A stretch of DNA of 64,000 nt from Synaphobranchus kaupii (Eukaryota > Chordata > Actinopteri > Anguilliformes > Synaphobranchidae), in NCBI GenBank assembly GCA_029718625.1, contig CM056387.1, positions 32,806,105-32,870,104 of the forward strand. The letters are read 5' to 3'. Positions 1-10,799 of the stretch are shown here, one piece after another (position 1 is the first letter of the stretch; each line of letters starts with the position of its first letter). The notes under the pieces are model-generated. The model was not told where the DNA came from. It was given only the letters and a program-made list of their open reading frames with translations, and made no database searches. Both the position numbers and the translations under genes were made by a program.

Positions 1-706
1 TGGCTACTGCGATAGCCTGTATAATACAGACAGATAATAGCTTACAGTTGGCTACGTAGGCAAATTATTTGACTAATAAAGTTAGGGAAGTTTTGATAAA
101 GCCACAAAAGTTTTTTTTTCAAATGATAGGAAGAAGTTTACGGGAGAGTATACTTCTGAGGAAATCCCTCCCCCCACCCCCCAACATGATTCTCCGCTCA
201 TGAAGGGTGATCACAAGTTAAAATTGAATCAATGCGTACATGAACATTTAGATGTATGCTATGGAATCTGATTTTTAATTGCAAAAAAAAAACAAATTGC
301 TGGTTAAATTTAATCTACAGACCTGGCCTAAATTAATTCCACTGCTATTGAGGCAATTTGCTATAAGCTGTCAAACTAGAATAGGCTACACATCGTCTTT
401 GACATCACGATGTGTCAACCATTGCAGACACCGATAAATTTTAGTTGATAGACGATGGTAGGGTATTGTACATCAGCCCAACCCTATTGCTATCAAAGCA
501 ATGTAAAAGAAAATTATTTTCAATAACTAAATTATTTATTGATTTTAGGCTTATTTCTGCTTTCAAAACTCATGGAGAACAACCATTTTGTGACTGCTAT
601 TTTGAAAAAAAAATTATCCTGGGGGTGCATGACCCCAGACCCCAAGGCGTAGCCCCCCTAAACATAGCCTATATCTCTGGTGACGCCCCTGGTGCGCACC
701 CGTGTG

Positions 707-737
<31 letters not shown>

Positions 738-801
738 TAGCTAACCTACTGCTGCGTGTTGGCTAGTCAGCCCTACTTTCCTCAAATATAATATATACAT
801 A
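1..801. other. Unclassified non-coding flank
   Basis: No immunoglobulin segment, RSS or convincing coding region is visible here on either strand. The 605-690 part (GC-rich, with 'gaccccagaccccaaggcg') looks like the end of an interspersed repeat, followed directly by a GT microsatellite. The interval lies where the J-proximal spacer, J and C of a third cluster would be expected by analogy with the other two clusters, but nothing resembling J or C is seen. Confidence 0.5.
702..737. repeat. (GT)n microsatellite
   Basis: A run of GT dinucleotides interrupted once by TTT. Simple sequence repeat with no other content. Confidence 0.95.
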
Positions 802-2737
802 TGTAGGAGGGGAGTCAATGTGGGAAAGGCTGCCATTTGTGAGGAGCTCGAGAACGGTGCTCGTCATAAACTTCAAAGGACCAGAGGGCCTTGTATTGAA
901 ACAATATAACTCTGACTTCCTTTGGGTTTTCAGCCCCTTTGTTCTCAAGGATGTCCTCACCTGCGGAAAGGACTGTGAGAAGAGGAAGTTGGACTCTGTC
1001 ATGGTTGTGTATGTGTGATGTAGGGGCATTTATGGCACAGGGGTGGTGGCGCAAGGAATGTCCTACCCGACCATCTGTGACATTTTCACACGTGGTCAGT
1101 CCTATGGGATTGACTACGGACAATACCACAGTGCCCCCATGTTGGCATCTCTGTCATTACACCCTTTACTTCTCTCCTGGAACAGGACTCTAAAACTTCT
1201 GTTGAGATGGTCAACAGACCCGGTACAACTTACAAACATTGCACATGTGATCCTTATATTGTTACATTATGTCTTATGTAGTAGTAACAGGAATTGCATG
1301 TAAAATGGTTCATCAGTAGGGAATTTTCATGACAACTGCAACATAATAAAACTTAATCTGAGCTAAATTCCAGAATAATAATCATAATGGTAAGATGTTT
1401 GGTATGGATGTAATCTGATAAAATCAATGAATCAAATGAGATACATTTCATACCAAATGGAGTTTAGTAAAACATAGTTCCAATAACTCTGTAAAACTAA
1501 CACTAGAATATCCTCTCTGGTAATCAACTCCTTTTTCCTTCACCCTAAACAGTAACCCTCAAAAGGTGGGGGTCTAAATTCCAGATCCGATCACACCTCC
1601 AGGTTAATTTATGGCACTGCCGCCTGGTTCAAACGCATGATTTGGCATAAAAGAAAGGAAGACAAGCTTATCTAGGAATATCGCATTCGATTTCCCACAC
1701 ACTGTGCAGATTTCTGTGTGTGTGTGTAGCTGAAGCAGGCCGGTAAGATATTTACTCTGTGTTTCTTTTCTTAATTTGTATGTTTTGTAATTGACCTAAT
1801 TTTAAGATAATGACCTACCTGCCTGTGAATAAATTCTTATTATTTTAACTTGCGTGGTCTCCATGACTCTAATCCTTTTTTATACCCTTTCAGCCTAAAT
1901 TACGACTGAATACTCGGGGAAAATTCTGACCAATGACCAACTGATCAGTGGCGGGGTACAGAAAGTGGAATGACTAAGTTGGATAGGCGGCTAAGGTCGG
2001 CCATTAACAGGATTAGTTGAATGCACGGCTCTGGGAATTTGACGTGGAGAGCCCATGGACGTTGTATGTCGGTTCTTGTCAAATTAGCCTTAAGGAGCCC
2101 TTTGAGTGCATGCTGACCTGGACTCGCAACTATCGATGTAAAATATAATACATGTATTGTGTTGGCCAGACCCCAACCTCTGAGTTTCTCCACCGAACTG
2201 AGATTCGGCAATAGTGCTAATCCCGGGAGCATATATTAAGTAATGGTGGCATACAAGGAAGAGTCGAGTGTACTCACTCTGAGCTTCACGCATGATTAGT
2301 AAATTCTAAATTATATTTTAATATAGAGTCGAGTAAACCAATTGTAACTGTTACGCTTACTGTTTGGGATCATAGATATATTCAATGTGTCGTTCAGCTC
2401 CTGTGTGTGTGTTCTATTGCTTCCATTGGAATATTGACATTTGGACGACAGGTCGGATATATCCGTGATGACAACATGGCCCCGTTTACGAACGGAGAAT
2501 TATAAGAATCATACTGATCCGTTTCAGGCCTGTCTTAAGCGGGATATGGAGCAGCGCATTCATATCTGACTCATGGCGACGGACTCGGTATATTCTTAAA
2601 TGTACTTGTAATATATACATGACCTGAGGATAAATCACTGAACTCTTTTTTATTTACATCACAACAGCAAAGGAAAAACATATTTACTCCTTCCCCTCCA
2701 GCTATTCCCTCATTGGTCTAGCTGTGCGGGTTCTACA
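802..2737 (+). mobile_element. Solo LTR, same family as the 44-51 kb element
   Basis: Starts TG, ends CA, and is flanked by a 4-bp direct repeat CATA (798-801 and 2738-2741). It aligns along its length with the two LTRs at 44,027 and 49,448: the same start (TCAATGTGGG, AAGGCTGCCAT), middle (AATAAATTCTTATTATTTT) and end (CATTGGTCTAGCTGTGCGGG). It is clearly more diverged than those two are from each other. It carries only one copy of the roughly 51-bp unit that is tandemly repeated in the 44-51 kb LTRs (near 1,675-1,720). No internal retrotransposon sequence is attached, so it is most likely a product of LTR-LTR recombination. Confidence 0.85.
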
Positions 2738-3705
2738 CATACTTGATATAAATGAAATAATGAGCCAATTACAGTACCTTAGTTTTACAAAAAGGCACAA
2801 AGAGACTGAAATGATGAAGGAATAAGTAAGATTCGATAATAATTTGGTTTAATTGACCATTGATAAAGTTGTCCTCCATAAGGGGGGGGGGGGTTTGGCC
2901 AAAATATAAATGAAAATGATGAGCCAGTTACAGTAACGTAGTGTCACATGTAAATAGAAAATAGCACAAAGAGACTGAAATGATGAAGGAATATAACTCA
3001 TCTTTAATATACTTTCCATATAAGATTAGATGCACCAACATCTCTTCATGCCCCTCCAATGAAAGCTGTCTAAAAATGGCCCTGGATGGAGCTCATAATC
3101 TTATTCAATTTCTCTCTGGCAAAGAGTTGTTATCATTCCAATTGGAATTCAAATTATTCAAAACACTTTCCTTACTATATCTATCGGAATAATTGAATAA
3201 TATTAAAAATAATTTTGATTAAAAAGCAGTCTCCCTTTTACTGCAGCTGTAGTAAGCAAAGAAACTCATTATATACTTAATTCTGTAACCGCTTTTCATA
3301 ATCAGAATTGTAGTATTTTAATCAGGCAGTCAGAGCTGCAGAAATATGCGTATCCTGGATTGAATCTACATTGTAAACAATATTGTTCCACACGTGGTAT
3401 GTTACAAATACACACTGACATTTGATTTTCATTTTTGAACAATGAGTTTAGGAAATTATGAGAATTAAATTATTTTTAACTTTTTGTTTGTGAATTGATA
3501 CTTCTGGGCCAGTTTGGGAGCCTGTTGTGGAGTTAATAAATGCATTCAATTCTCAAATGTGGAATGTATATTTTTGTACTGGGGAAGAAATACTACTGTG
3601 CATCCTTACTATTCTACTGATGAAATGGCTTCAATGAGAGAGATCCTGTTTTACTGGAGAAACTGAGATTTCTGAAGCAGCTTTAAAGCAGAAGTGAAGC
3701 TCAGA
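2738..3705 (-). other. V1 3' flank, J-proximal type
   Basis: From about 3,080 to 3,705 the sequence matches the spacers between J and the first V in the other two clusters (about 16,325-17,190 and 55,865-56,750), for example GGAGCTCATAATCTTATTC. The match stops near 3,080. The remainder (2,745-2,990) holds two imperfect direct copies of a block of about 80 bp ending GAGACTGAAATGATGAAGGA, separated by a G-run near 2,882. V1 therefore occupies the J-proximal position of its cluster, but its J is not found. Confidence 0.7.
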
Positions 3706-3733
3706 GGTTTTTGTCATGGTGTGAATCACTGTG
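3706..3733 (-). other. 12-bp-spacer RSS of V1 (typical V signal)
   Basis: Read on the minus strand: heptamer CACAGTG (3727-3733), 12-bp spacer (3715-3726), nonamer ACAAAAACC (3706-3714). Both elements match the canonical RAG signal. The same layout follows nearly every V exon here, with an almost invariant spacer. A 12-bp V signal pairs with the 23-bp J signals, satisfying the 12/23 rule; this orientation is known for kappa and sigma, not classical lambda. Confidence 0.95.
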
Positions 3734-4232
3734 ATACGTCCTCTTTAGCAGAGTCATCCCATGTCTTACAGTAATACACCGCTGAGTCTCCTGCCTCCAC
3801 ATTACTAATTATTAACTGACAGTCAGAATAACTCTGACATTTAGAAGAGAAGTGACTGGAGGAGAATCCAGCTCCATATGTGGGAGAGCTGTGAATGCGG
3901 TGGAAATACAGCACAAACTGAGGAACACTGCCTGGAACCTGCTTGTACCAGCGAGCAGATTGATCAGTCACAGTCCCGAGGTTACAGCCCATAGAGGCCG
4001 TATCTCCTTTACTCACTGACAGAACAGGAGGCTTCTGTGTCACCACTGTCACTCCACTCACACCTGAAACATAAGATGCTTTTATGAGAAAATAAAAATC
4101 ATATTTCAAAATGCAATAATTTATTAAATGATATAAATCAATTCCATTTTGTAGGTAGTTTTTTTTTTGTTGCATCATTTGGTTTTTCTTACATGAGAGC
4201 ACAGTGATGAGAGTGCAGAGTGTCTCCAGCAT
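3734..4232 (-). CDS. V1: immunoglobulin light-chain V gene (sigma-like)
   Basis: Leader exon 4,193-4,232 (starts MLETLCTL, splice donor GTAAG), intron of 129 bp, V exon 3,734-4,063 (330 bp) beginning after a CAG acceptor. The domain has the V-set landmarks: first cysteine in the MGCNLG stretch, WYKQVPG in framework 2, and YYC before the TWDD of CDR3. It joins J on the same strand to make the antigen-binding half of a light chain. Framework 3 has two additional cysteines (KCQ and SDC). TATA-like CTATAAG on the plus strand lies at 4,323-4,329, with CCAAT at 4,373-4,377 and 4,404-4,408. The leader intron contains no in-frame stop, so an unspliced reading frame would stay open. Likely functional. 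Confidence 0.93.
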
Positions 4233-4410
4233 GTTGTCAGTGTGTGGTGTGAAAGGCCCTTACTGTCCAGCTGAGAGATGAGCAGGTTGGAGTGTGAGGA
4301 GAGGAGAGGCTGCAGGACCCAGCTATAAGGGGCCAGTCAAGGAGATGGAGAGGGAGGAGCTTCTGCACTCAGCCAATCATCATTTCCCCATAGACTGGTT
4401 CAGCCAATCA
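4233..4410 (-). promoter_or_regulatory. Conserved V promoter block (V1 example)
   Basis: On the minus strand, from distal to proximal: one or two inverted CCAAT boxes, a CTCCTCCCTCTCC purine/pyrimidine tract, and a TATA-like CTTATAG about 90 bp before the leader ATG. The block is nearly identical before most other V genes. The immunoglobulin octamer ATGCAAAT, expected in classical V promoters, is not seen here. Confidence 0.7.
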
Positions 4411-5301
4411 GCTGCTCTTAGCAGACTTCAATAAACATGTCAAATTGGAGATAAGTTAACTTGCACATCTCTGACAAGTTTCTCAAATTTTATTTGATCA
4501 ATTGGAGTTTGTGAACTTACTGTATCCTGAGTCAGAGCCTCAGGTCAGATGAAATATAGACATTTTGCATTTATTAATATAATTAGTAAGGACATTGATC
4601 AGCTCTAACCCTCACTTATTTCACCAGATGTGTTGGTGTCAGGACTTAAATGTCAGTATTGTATGTGGTAATTAGTGAGAGCTTTGTATACCCTGTGTGA
4701 TGCAGGCTTTCCTCTGTGAATATTCTGTACAACATTATAGGGACACTGAGATTATGTTCTGGATTAGTAGTGTAGCATAAACATTAGGACATCAGCCTTA
4801 TGAATCCAAAGCTGTAGGATTGATTCCTACGCAGGGTGCTGCAATGACTCCCTTGAGAAAGTTACTTTAATTGCATTTCTTCAGCTCCATTATTGTAGTG
4901 CACTGGGTTGAGTTCTGTTTCAGAAAAACTAGAAATTTCCAGTGATTGACATTATTAACAGGTGGAGATTTATGTTTTAATTGGGGGGAGATATAACATG
5001 CACAGAAATACCTAAAGGGCTGACTGGTTGGATTGAGGTGGCTACAGTGAACAGTGCTGTTACTGCAGATGCCAAACATTTGATCACTTCACTAATTGTT
5101 GATGTTTGGCGTCTCATTGCTGATTGAGTCTTTTTGATTTTGCTGCTTGTAGTTTTCTTCAGCTTTGGCAACTGGAGACTTTTCTCTGTGAACATTACTC
5201 TGTAGATGAAGAGGCTCCATGGCTGAGAGATCCTGGTTCAGCTTGAGTAAATGCACATCTTCTCTCCTTTCTGTAGCTTTAAAGCAGAAGTGAAGCACAG
5301 A
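4411..5301. other. V1-V2 spacer with SINE remnant
   Basis: Contains a tRNA-related SINE remnant at about 4,755-4,870 (GTAGCATAAACATTAGGA followed by a B-box-like GATTGATTCC). The 5,160-5,301 part is the 3' flank shared by V2, V7, V12, V13 and V14 (AGATGAAGAGGCTCCATGG). No gene seen. Confidence 0.65.
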
Positions 5302-5329
5302 GGTTTTTGTCATGGTGTGAATGACTGTG
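5302..5329 (-). other. Variant RSS of V2
   Basis: Nonamer ACAAAAACC and the 12-bp spacer are normal, but the heptamer reads CACAGTC (5323-5329) instead of CACAGTG. The first three bases, most critical for RAG cleavage, are intact; the final G, conserved in the other V genes, is lost. Reduced recombination is expected from general RSS knowledge. Confidence 0.85.
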
Positions 5330-5840
5330 ATACAAACTCTTTAGCAGAGTCATCCCATGTGTCACAGTAATACACTGCTGAGTCTCCTGCCTCCACGTTG
5401 CTAATTATTAACTGACAGTCAGAATTAGTCTGACACACAGACGAGAAGTTACTGGAGGAGAATCCAGCTCCATATGTGGGAGAGCTGTGAGTGCGGTAGA
5501 AATACAGCACAAACTGAGGAACTCCACCTGGAACCTGCTTGTACCAGTAAGCACGGTGATTAGTCACAGTCCCGAGGTTACAGTCCATAGTGGCCGTATC
5601 TCCTTTACTCACTGTCAGAACAGGAGGCTTCTGTGTCACCACTGTCACTCCACTCACACCTGAAACATAAGATGCTTTTATGAGAAAATAAAAATCACAT
5701 TTCAAAATGCAACAGCATATGACACAATATTTAAATCTAAATCAATTCAATTTTGTAGTTAGTTTTTTTTTTGTTGTTGTTGCATCATTAGGATTTTCTT
5801 ACATGAGAGCACAGTGATGAGAGTGCAGTGTCCCCAGCAT
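5330..5840 (-). pseudogene. V2: immunoglobulin V gene with leader frameshift
   Basis: The V exon (5,330-5,659, 330 bp) is open and has both canonical cysteines, WYKQ and YYC. The leader exon (5,803-5,840) is 38 bp rather than the 40 bp found in the other genes: an 'ag' pair is missing from the GCAGAGTG stretch. The leader frame is shifted and, with the normal splice sites, the V exon would be read out of frame. The RSS heptamer is also altered. Framework 3 carries the extra cysteine pair (VCQ and SDC). TATA-like at 5,931-5,937, CCAAT at 5,981-5,985. Most likely a recent pseudogene; a sequencing error in the leader is the alternative. Confidence 0.8.
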
Positions 5841-6638
5841 GTTGTCAGAGTGTGGTGTGAACGGCCCTTACTGTCCAGGTGAGAGATGAGCAGGTTGGAG
5901 TGTGAGGAAAGGAGAGGCTGCAGGACCCAGCTATAAGGGGCCGGTCAGGGAGATGGATAGGGAGGAGCTTCTGCAATCAGCCAATCAAAGATTTCCAACA
6001 GAAGGGTTCAGGCAATCCGCTGATCTGAGCAGACTTCATTAAACAAGTCAAATTGGAGATAAGGCCTTTTGCACATCTGTGACCAGTTATGCAAGTGTTA
6101 TTCAACAAATAGTAGTGTGTGAACATCCTGTAGTTTGAGTCAAAACCTCAGATGTGTCCAAATATAGACATTCTGTTTCTGTGTTTATTTGTATTATTCA
6201 CAAGGACATTGATCAGATCTATGCCACAGTTATTAAATAATATGTGTTAGTATCAGGACTTTCACATTAATTAGTGAAAGCTTTGTTTGCCCTGGGTAAT
6301 GCAGGCTTTCATCAGTGAATGTTCTTTCCAGGATTATAGGGACACAGAGATTATGTACTGGATTGATAGTGTAGCATAATGATTAGGAAACTGGGCTATT
6401 AACTCCAATGTTGCAGGTTTGATTCCTATGCATGGCACTGCAATTACACCCTTAGGCAAGTTACTAAGCTTGTGTGAAGCACAAAAGCATTCAGGATGAT
6501 TTAGGCAGTTTTTTTCACATACAGAATATGTTTACTGACATGGCTGAGAGATCCTAGTTCAGTTTCAGTGAGTTCACATCCTGCCTCTGAGCTTGAACTC
6601 CTTTATGAAACAGCTTTAAGGCAGAAGTGAAGCTCAGA
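5841..6638. other. V2 promoter and V2-V3 spacer
   Basis: Almost identical to 61,065-61,848 upstream of V14, apart from a 14-bp indel near 6,247. The V2-V3 and V14-V15 blocks are therefore copies of one another across 55 kb. Includes a SINE remnant (6,365-6,480). No coding region seen. Confidence 0.75.
6365..6480 (+). repeat. tRNA-derived SINE head remnant
   Basis: TAGTGTAGCATAATGATTAG resembles a tRNA A box and GGTTTGATTCC resembles a B box. It is truncated after about 115 bp. A matching copy lies at about 61,573-61,685. Confidence 0.65.
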
Positions 6639-6666
6639 GGTTTTTGTCATGGTGTGAATCACTGTG

Positions 6667-7178
6667 ATACGTGCACTTTAGCAGAGTTATCCCATGTGTT
6701 ACAGTAATACACTGCTGAGTCTCCTGCCTCCACATTTTTAATTATCACTTGATAATCTGATTTACTCTGATGACTGGATGTAAAGCGAGTGGAGGAGAAT
6801 CCAGCTCCATATTTGGGAGCGCTCCAACCATGATAGACATGCAGCATAAACTGAGGAGCTCCACCTGGAACCTGCTTGTACCACCGAGCTCCACTAACAA
6901 TCACAGTCCCGAGATTACAGTCCATAGTGGCCGTGTCTCCTTTACTCACTGTCAGAACAGGAGGCTTCTGTGTCACCACTGTCACTCCACTCACACCTGG
7001 GAAATAAGAGGCTTTTTTGAGATTATTAAAATCACATAAAATCACATATTGACAATATGAATATAATTAAGCAATATTGAAAGTTAAATAAATTCTATAT
7101 TTTAGATGGTTGTCTGCAACATGCAAGGTGTTTCTTACATGAGAGCACAGCGATGAGAGTGCAGAGTGTCCCCAGCAT
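6667..7178 (-). CDS. V3: immunoglobulin light-chain V gene (sigma-like)
   Basis: Leader exon 7,139-7,178 (MLGTLCTLIAVLS), V exon 6,667-6,996 (330 bp), RSS 6,639-6,666 with consensus heptamer and nonamer. The domain has MDCNLG, WYKQVPG and YYC, with CDR3 start NTWDNSAK. Framework 3 is of the SHQSKSDY type, without extra cysteines. TATA-like at 7,269-7,275 and CCAAT at 7,319-7,323. Nearly identical to V15 55 kb away, from which it differs by only a few residues, for example in CDR1. Likely functional. Confidence 0.93.
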
Positions 7179-7323
7179 GTTGTCAGTGTGTGGTGTGAAC
7201 GGCCCTTACTGTCGAGCTGAGAGATGAGCAGGTTGGAGTGTGAGGAGAGGAGAGGCTGCAGGACCCAGCTATAAGGGGCCGGTCAGTGAGATGGAGAGGG
7301 AGGAGCTTCTGCACTCAGCCAAT

Positions 7324-7960
7324 CAAAGGTTTTGGGCAACAAAATAAATGATTTTTCCTCTAACAGTGTTGCTCATACGGCAAAATGGTTGTCAGTTATC
7401 AGTTATAAATGAAAATAAGCAGGAACACATTTTACCAGCTATTTTATGTGGCTTTCAAGCAGGTTAACTTTTTTTTTTTTACATTTTCCCATTAATTTTT
7501 GCCAATCTGCATTTTTTCTTCAACACCTTCATCATGATATAATGAATCTCACCTCAGAACAGCATATGACAATTACCTCTGTGCAAGAATTATTGGATGA
7601 TTTGATGCTATCCTCTGATGGTGGTAGTGTGACGTGATTATTGAGGAACTTGACTTCAACTCCAAGCCTGGGTTCAATTTCAAGGCAGGAACCTGACTTG
7701 CTTCAATAAATATGCAGCTGTATAAATAGATTCCATGTAAACAATAATATAAGCTGTGTTAATAGCTCTGGATAATCATACCTGCTGAATACCTCAGCAG
7801 AAGGCTCCCATGATGCAAGTCAAGTCACTGGCTCTGAATTAGAGCCTGCAGCAGGCCATGGGGATGCTCCTGGTCCTGCTCTGGCCCCTGCTCCTGGTTC
7901 TGCTCAGGTTTTGCTTTCTGCAGCAGTTACTGCTGCAGGGCCTGTTTCAGCTCCAAGATC
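7324..7960. repeat. V-unit upstream repeat block with SINE tail
   Basis: Begins right after the promoter of V3 and recurs upstream of V5 (17,811), V7 (weaker, 32,641), V9 (37,801) and V15 (62,534). It includes a T-tract, a short segment around ATGACAATTACCTCTGTGCA, and a SINE-like tail (AGCTCTGGATAATCATACCTGCTGAA) at about 7,640-7,800. No coding function is apparent. Confidence 0.7.
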
Positions 7961-7969
7961 CACTCTTGC

Positions 7970-9420
7970 CAAGTGCTTGTGTGTGCGCAGCCGATAATTT
8001 TTTGCTCTGAGCTCTGTGTGCTCCAGTCCTCCTTATCTCGGGTTAGTCCTAGTGAAGTGGACCGGGTAAGGTACTTTCATCTACGGCAGGAGCTTTGGGG
8101 GTGGAGTCAATAGAAGCCGATGTTCCAGGAGGGGCAGTGTCGGCAGAGGGAGGATCGCCAGAGCTGTTTTCTCCTGTAGTACTGGGGGTTCAAGCAGAGC
8201 CTTTGTTGCCCACAGCAGAGGGGGTGGGGCTCATGACAATGGTGGACCTGGAGACCCCTGCGTCATGAGGGGACAGTCCTTTTTTGGAAGTGGATGAAGC
8301 GGCGGAGTGGGCGAGGCCTTTAGTGAGGAAGCGCACACTGTCAGGGACAATGGATGGTCCAAAGGCGAACAAGGCGTTGTGTCAGGTAACACTGTCCAAC
8401 CGGTTTGAGACCCTGGAGGGGGAGGGGGATCAGGCTGGAACTGATTTGGAGATGGATCTGGGTTCACTATCCAGCCTTATTGAGGGTTGGCATGTGGAGG
8501 GGTTGGTGGAAGTCTTGGGGACGGTTCTCAGAGCTTTGCAGAGAGGAGGGAAATGGTTGATAGAATGGCACCTCACTTTGTCACAAATGGGCAGGTGTTA
8601 GTCGGAGGGGATTTTAATGTTGAACTGGGCAGGGGCAGGCATGCCAGCGCTGGGTGTGTTAAAGACTTCATGGCGGGACATGCCCTGGTAGAAGGCGGGA
8701 AAGCTATATCACCTTGACTGGATGGACCAATGTGGTGCAATTCACGGGGGTTGTTAGGAGGTTAGAGTACATCTTTTTTTCCGTACTGTGTGCGTTTTAT
8801 TAGGTCAGGGCCATTATGAGGAAGTACGGGGGTGGGGTGACTGCGGGTGCTTTTCTGGGTATCCCTCCAGCTGTTTGGTTGTCGGTGCAGTTAGAATGCC
8901 TAGATAATTGGCTAAAAGATTTGAATTGGCTGCGTCTACATCGGAGTTGACCAGTGTGGGATACTCATTACAGGCATGGGCTTGCATTGTCCCCATCATG
9001 TCCCAGGACATCATGTAATGCTGATAAAACCATCAGGCATGTAATGTGGGATTGCCTATTTGCCGGGGTGGTGTGGGCAAGGGCAGGGGGGGGGGGGGGG
9101 GGGGGGGCTTTACTCTGACATGGGCAAGGTTGGAGAGGGGCATTGGTAGGGCAGTAGGAGATACAAGGTAAGGCTGTTATTATGGCTGATAATCCGCCTC
9201 TATAAGAAGGGTGTGAGAGACAAGGCAGGACTTTATTAAGTCCAATAGGTACTGGGGGGTAGAAGGAGTCGTGAGAAGAGTGGAAGGTGACTTGAGGGAG
9301 AGGATTAGGTGGGATGTAAAGAGATGGAGTCAACACGCCGCACAGGAGCGGTGGAAAGAGGGTCTAGGTATAGTGTTGGTGTTGCAGATCCCTGACTAAC
9401 ATGTATGGGTCAATGTATTT
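7970..9420 (+). mobile_element. Tx1-like LINE fragment (internally deleted)
   Basis: The plus strand holds an ORF1-like piece (8,284-8,470) followed by part of an apurinic-type endonuclease (GGDFNV motif near 8,608), then a jump to a C-terminal part of ORF2 with a degraded CCHC-like region (about 8,995-9,060). A poly-G run of about 22 nt lies at 9,086-9,107. Frames are broken and the reverse-transcriptase core is absent. Assigned to the Tx1/L1-like group from the GDFN and, in a sister copy, SDH motifs. Travels with the V3 unit. Confidence 0.65.
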
Positions 9421-10127
9421 AGGGACCTGGAGCTCAAGGCTTTTTGAGATTATAATTTTGAGTGGGTTTGTAAGCCAAGTATTCTGTGATGTAATGTGTT
9501 TAAAATGAATGTGACTGCAGTCTGAAAGTGAGTGTGGTCACATTTTTATAGTTTGGTTCTTGATTTTTTTCTGATTTCCATTTGTTTGCTGCTGGAGCCA
9601 CTAAAGAAAAGGTGGGCGTGCACGGTTGTTTGGTAAGTGGAGATAAATGTCTCAGTGTACAGAATGTAAATTATATATATATTTTGAAAAAAAAAATACA
9701 ATCACTGTCTGAAGATGGAGGAGCAGCATTTAGTCTAAAAGTCTCTGGAGCTGCTGATTCAGCATGTGGTGGTGATGCTAAGAGGTGCAGACTAGGGGGT
9801 ACATCCACACAGTTCAGAGGTACAGAGTGCTGTATCAGAATTATGTGCTTTCCCCTTCAATTAGCAGATAATCAAGGCCCTGAGATAAAGGTGTGTGGAT
9901 TAGTTAGACAGTCAATGACTTAAATGAATCACTGGTGTCCATACACGCCGAAAACCAGCAGACGCTGTGGCCCTCCAGAACGTGTTTCTGACCCCCGTGG
10001 TATAGGCCTTATGCTGTTAGTGACATGGTTGAGAAGTCCTGGCTCAGCTTGAGTGAATTCACATCCTGCTCTGAGTGTGAACTTCTCTCCTTTCTGAAGC
10101 AGCTTTAATGCAGAAGTGAAGCACAGA
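9421..10127. other. V4 3' flank, duplicated spacer type
   Basis: Shares blocks with 33,700-33,860, 41,460-42,000 and 57,204-57,600, for example GAAGATGGAGGAGCAGCATT and GCTGATTCAGCATGTGG. These mark common descent of the V4, V8, V10 and V12 units. No gene seen. Confidence 0.65.
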
Positions 10128-10155
10128 GGTTTTTGTCATGGTGTGAATCACTGTG

Positions 10156-10654
10156 ATACCCACTCTTTAGCAGAGCTGTGCCATGTGCTACAGTAATACA
10201 CTGCTGAGTCTCCTGTCTCCACGTTTTTAATTATAAACCGAGAGTCCGTATTACTCTGACGAGTTGATGTGAAGCGATTGGATGAGAAACCGGTTCCATA
10301 CGTATCTGGAGAATGTTCACCTCTATAGAGCCGCAGCACAAACTGAGGAGCACTCCCTGGAACCTGTTTGTACCAGTAAGCATTGTCATTAGTCGCAGTC
10401 CCAAGGTTACAGTCCATAGTGGCCGTATCTCCTTTACTCACTGTCAGAACAGGAGGCTTCTGTGTCACCACTGTCACTCCACTCACACCTGGGATATAAG
10501 AGGCTTTTGTGAGAAAATAAAAATCACATTTCAAAATCTAATAATGTAATAAAACAATATTGAAATATATTTTATTTTGTATTTTGTTTTTTTGCATCAT
10601 TTGAAATTTCTTACATGAGAGCACAGTGATGAGAGTGCAGAGTGTCCCCAGCAT
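10156..10654 (-). CDS. V4: immunoglobulin light-chain V gene (sigma-like)
   Basis: Leader exon 10,615-10,654 (40 bp), V exon 10,156-10,488 (333 bp, one codon longer than most in the CDR2/framework 3 region), RSS 10,128-10,155 with consensus heptamer and nonamer. V-set landmarks are complete (MDCNLG, WYKQVPG, YYC). CDR2 and framework 3 (HSPDTYGTGFSSNRF, then TDSRF) are shared only with V10, defining a small subfamily. TATA-like at 10,745-10,751, CCAAT at 10,795-10,799. Likely functional. Confidence 0.92.
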
Positions 10655-10799
10655 GTTGTCAGTGTGTGGTGTGAACGGCCCTTACTGTCCAGCTGAGAGA
10701 TGAGCAGGTTGGAGTGTGAGGAGAGGAGAGGCTGCAGGACCCAGCTATAAGGGGCCGTTCAGGGAGATGGAGAGGGAGGAGCTTCTGCATTCAGCCAAT

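Noticed and set aside
6086..6096. Octamer-like TATGCAAGT upstream of V2
   Set aside because: One base off consensus and about 250 bp from the leader ATG, too far for a V promoter octamer.
6770..7039. Plus-strand open frames opposite V exons (also at 17,325, 31,000, 35,000, 37,250, 57,804, 59,242 and 61,980)
   Set aside because: They mirror the V exons exactly, recur at every V with the same phase, and have no features of their own.
8284..8601. Possible host gene at 8.3-8.6 kb
   Set aside because: The same frame occurs at 28.9, 63.3 and partly 40.4 kb beside LINE endonuclease motifs, so it is repeat-derived.
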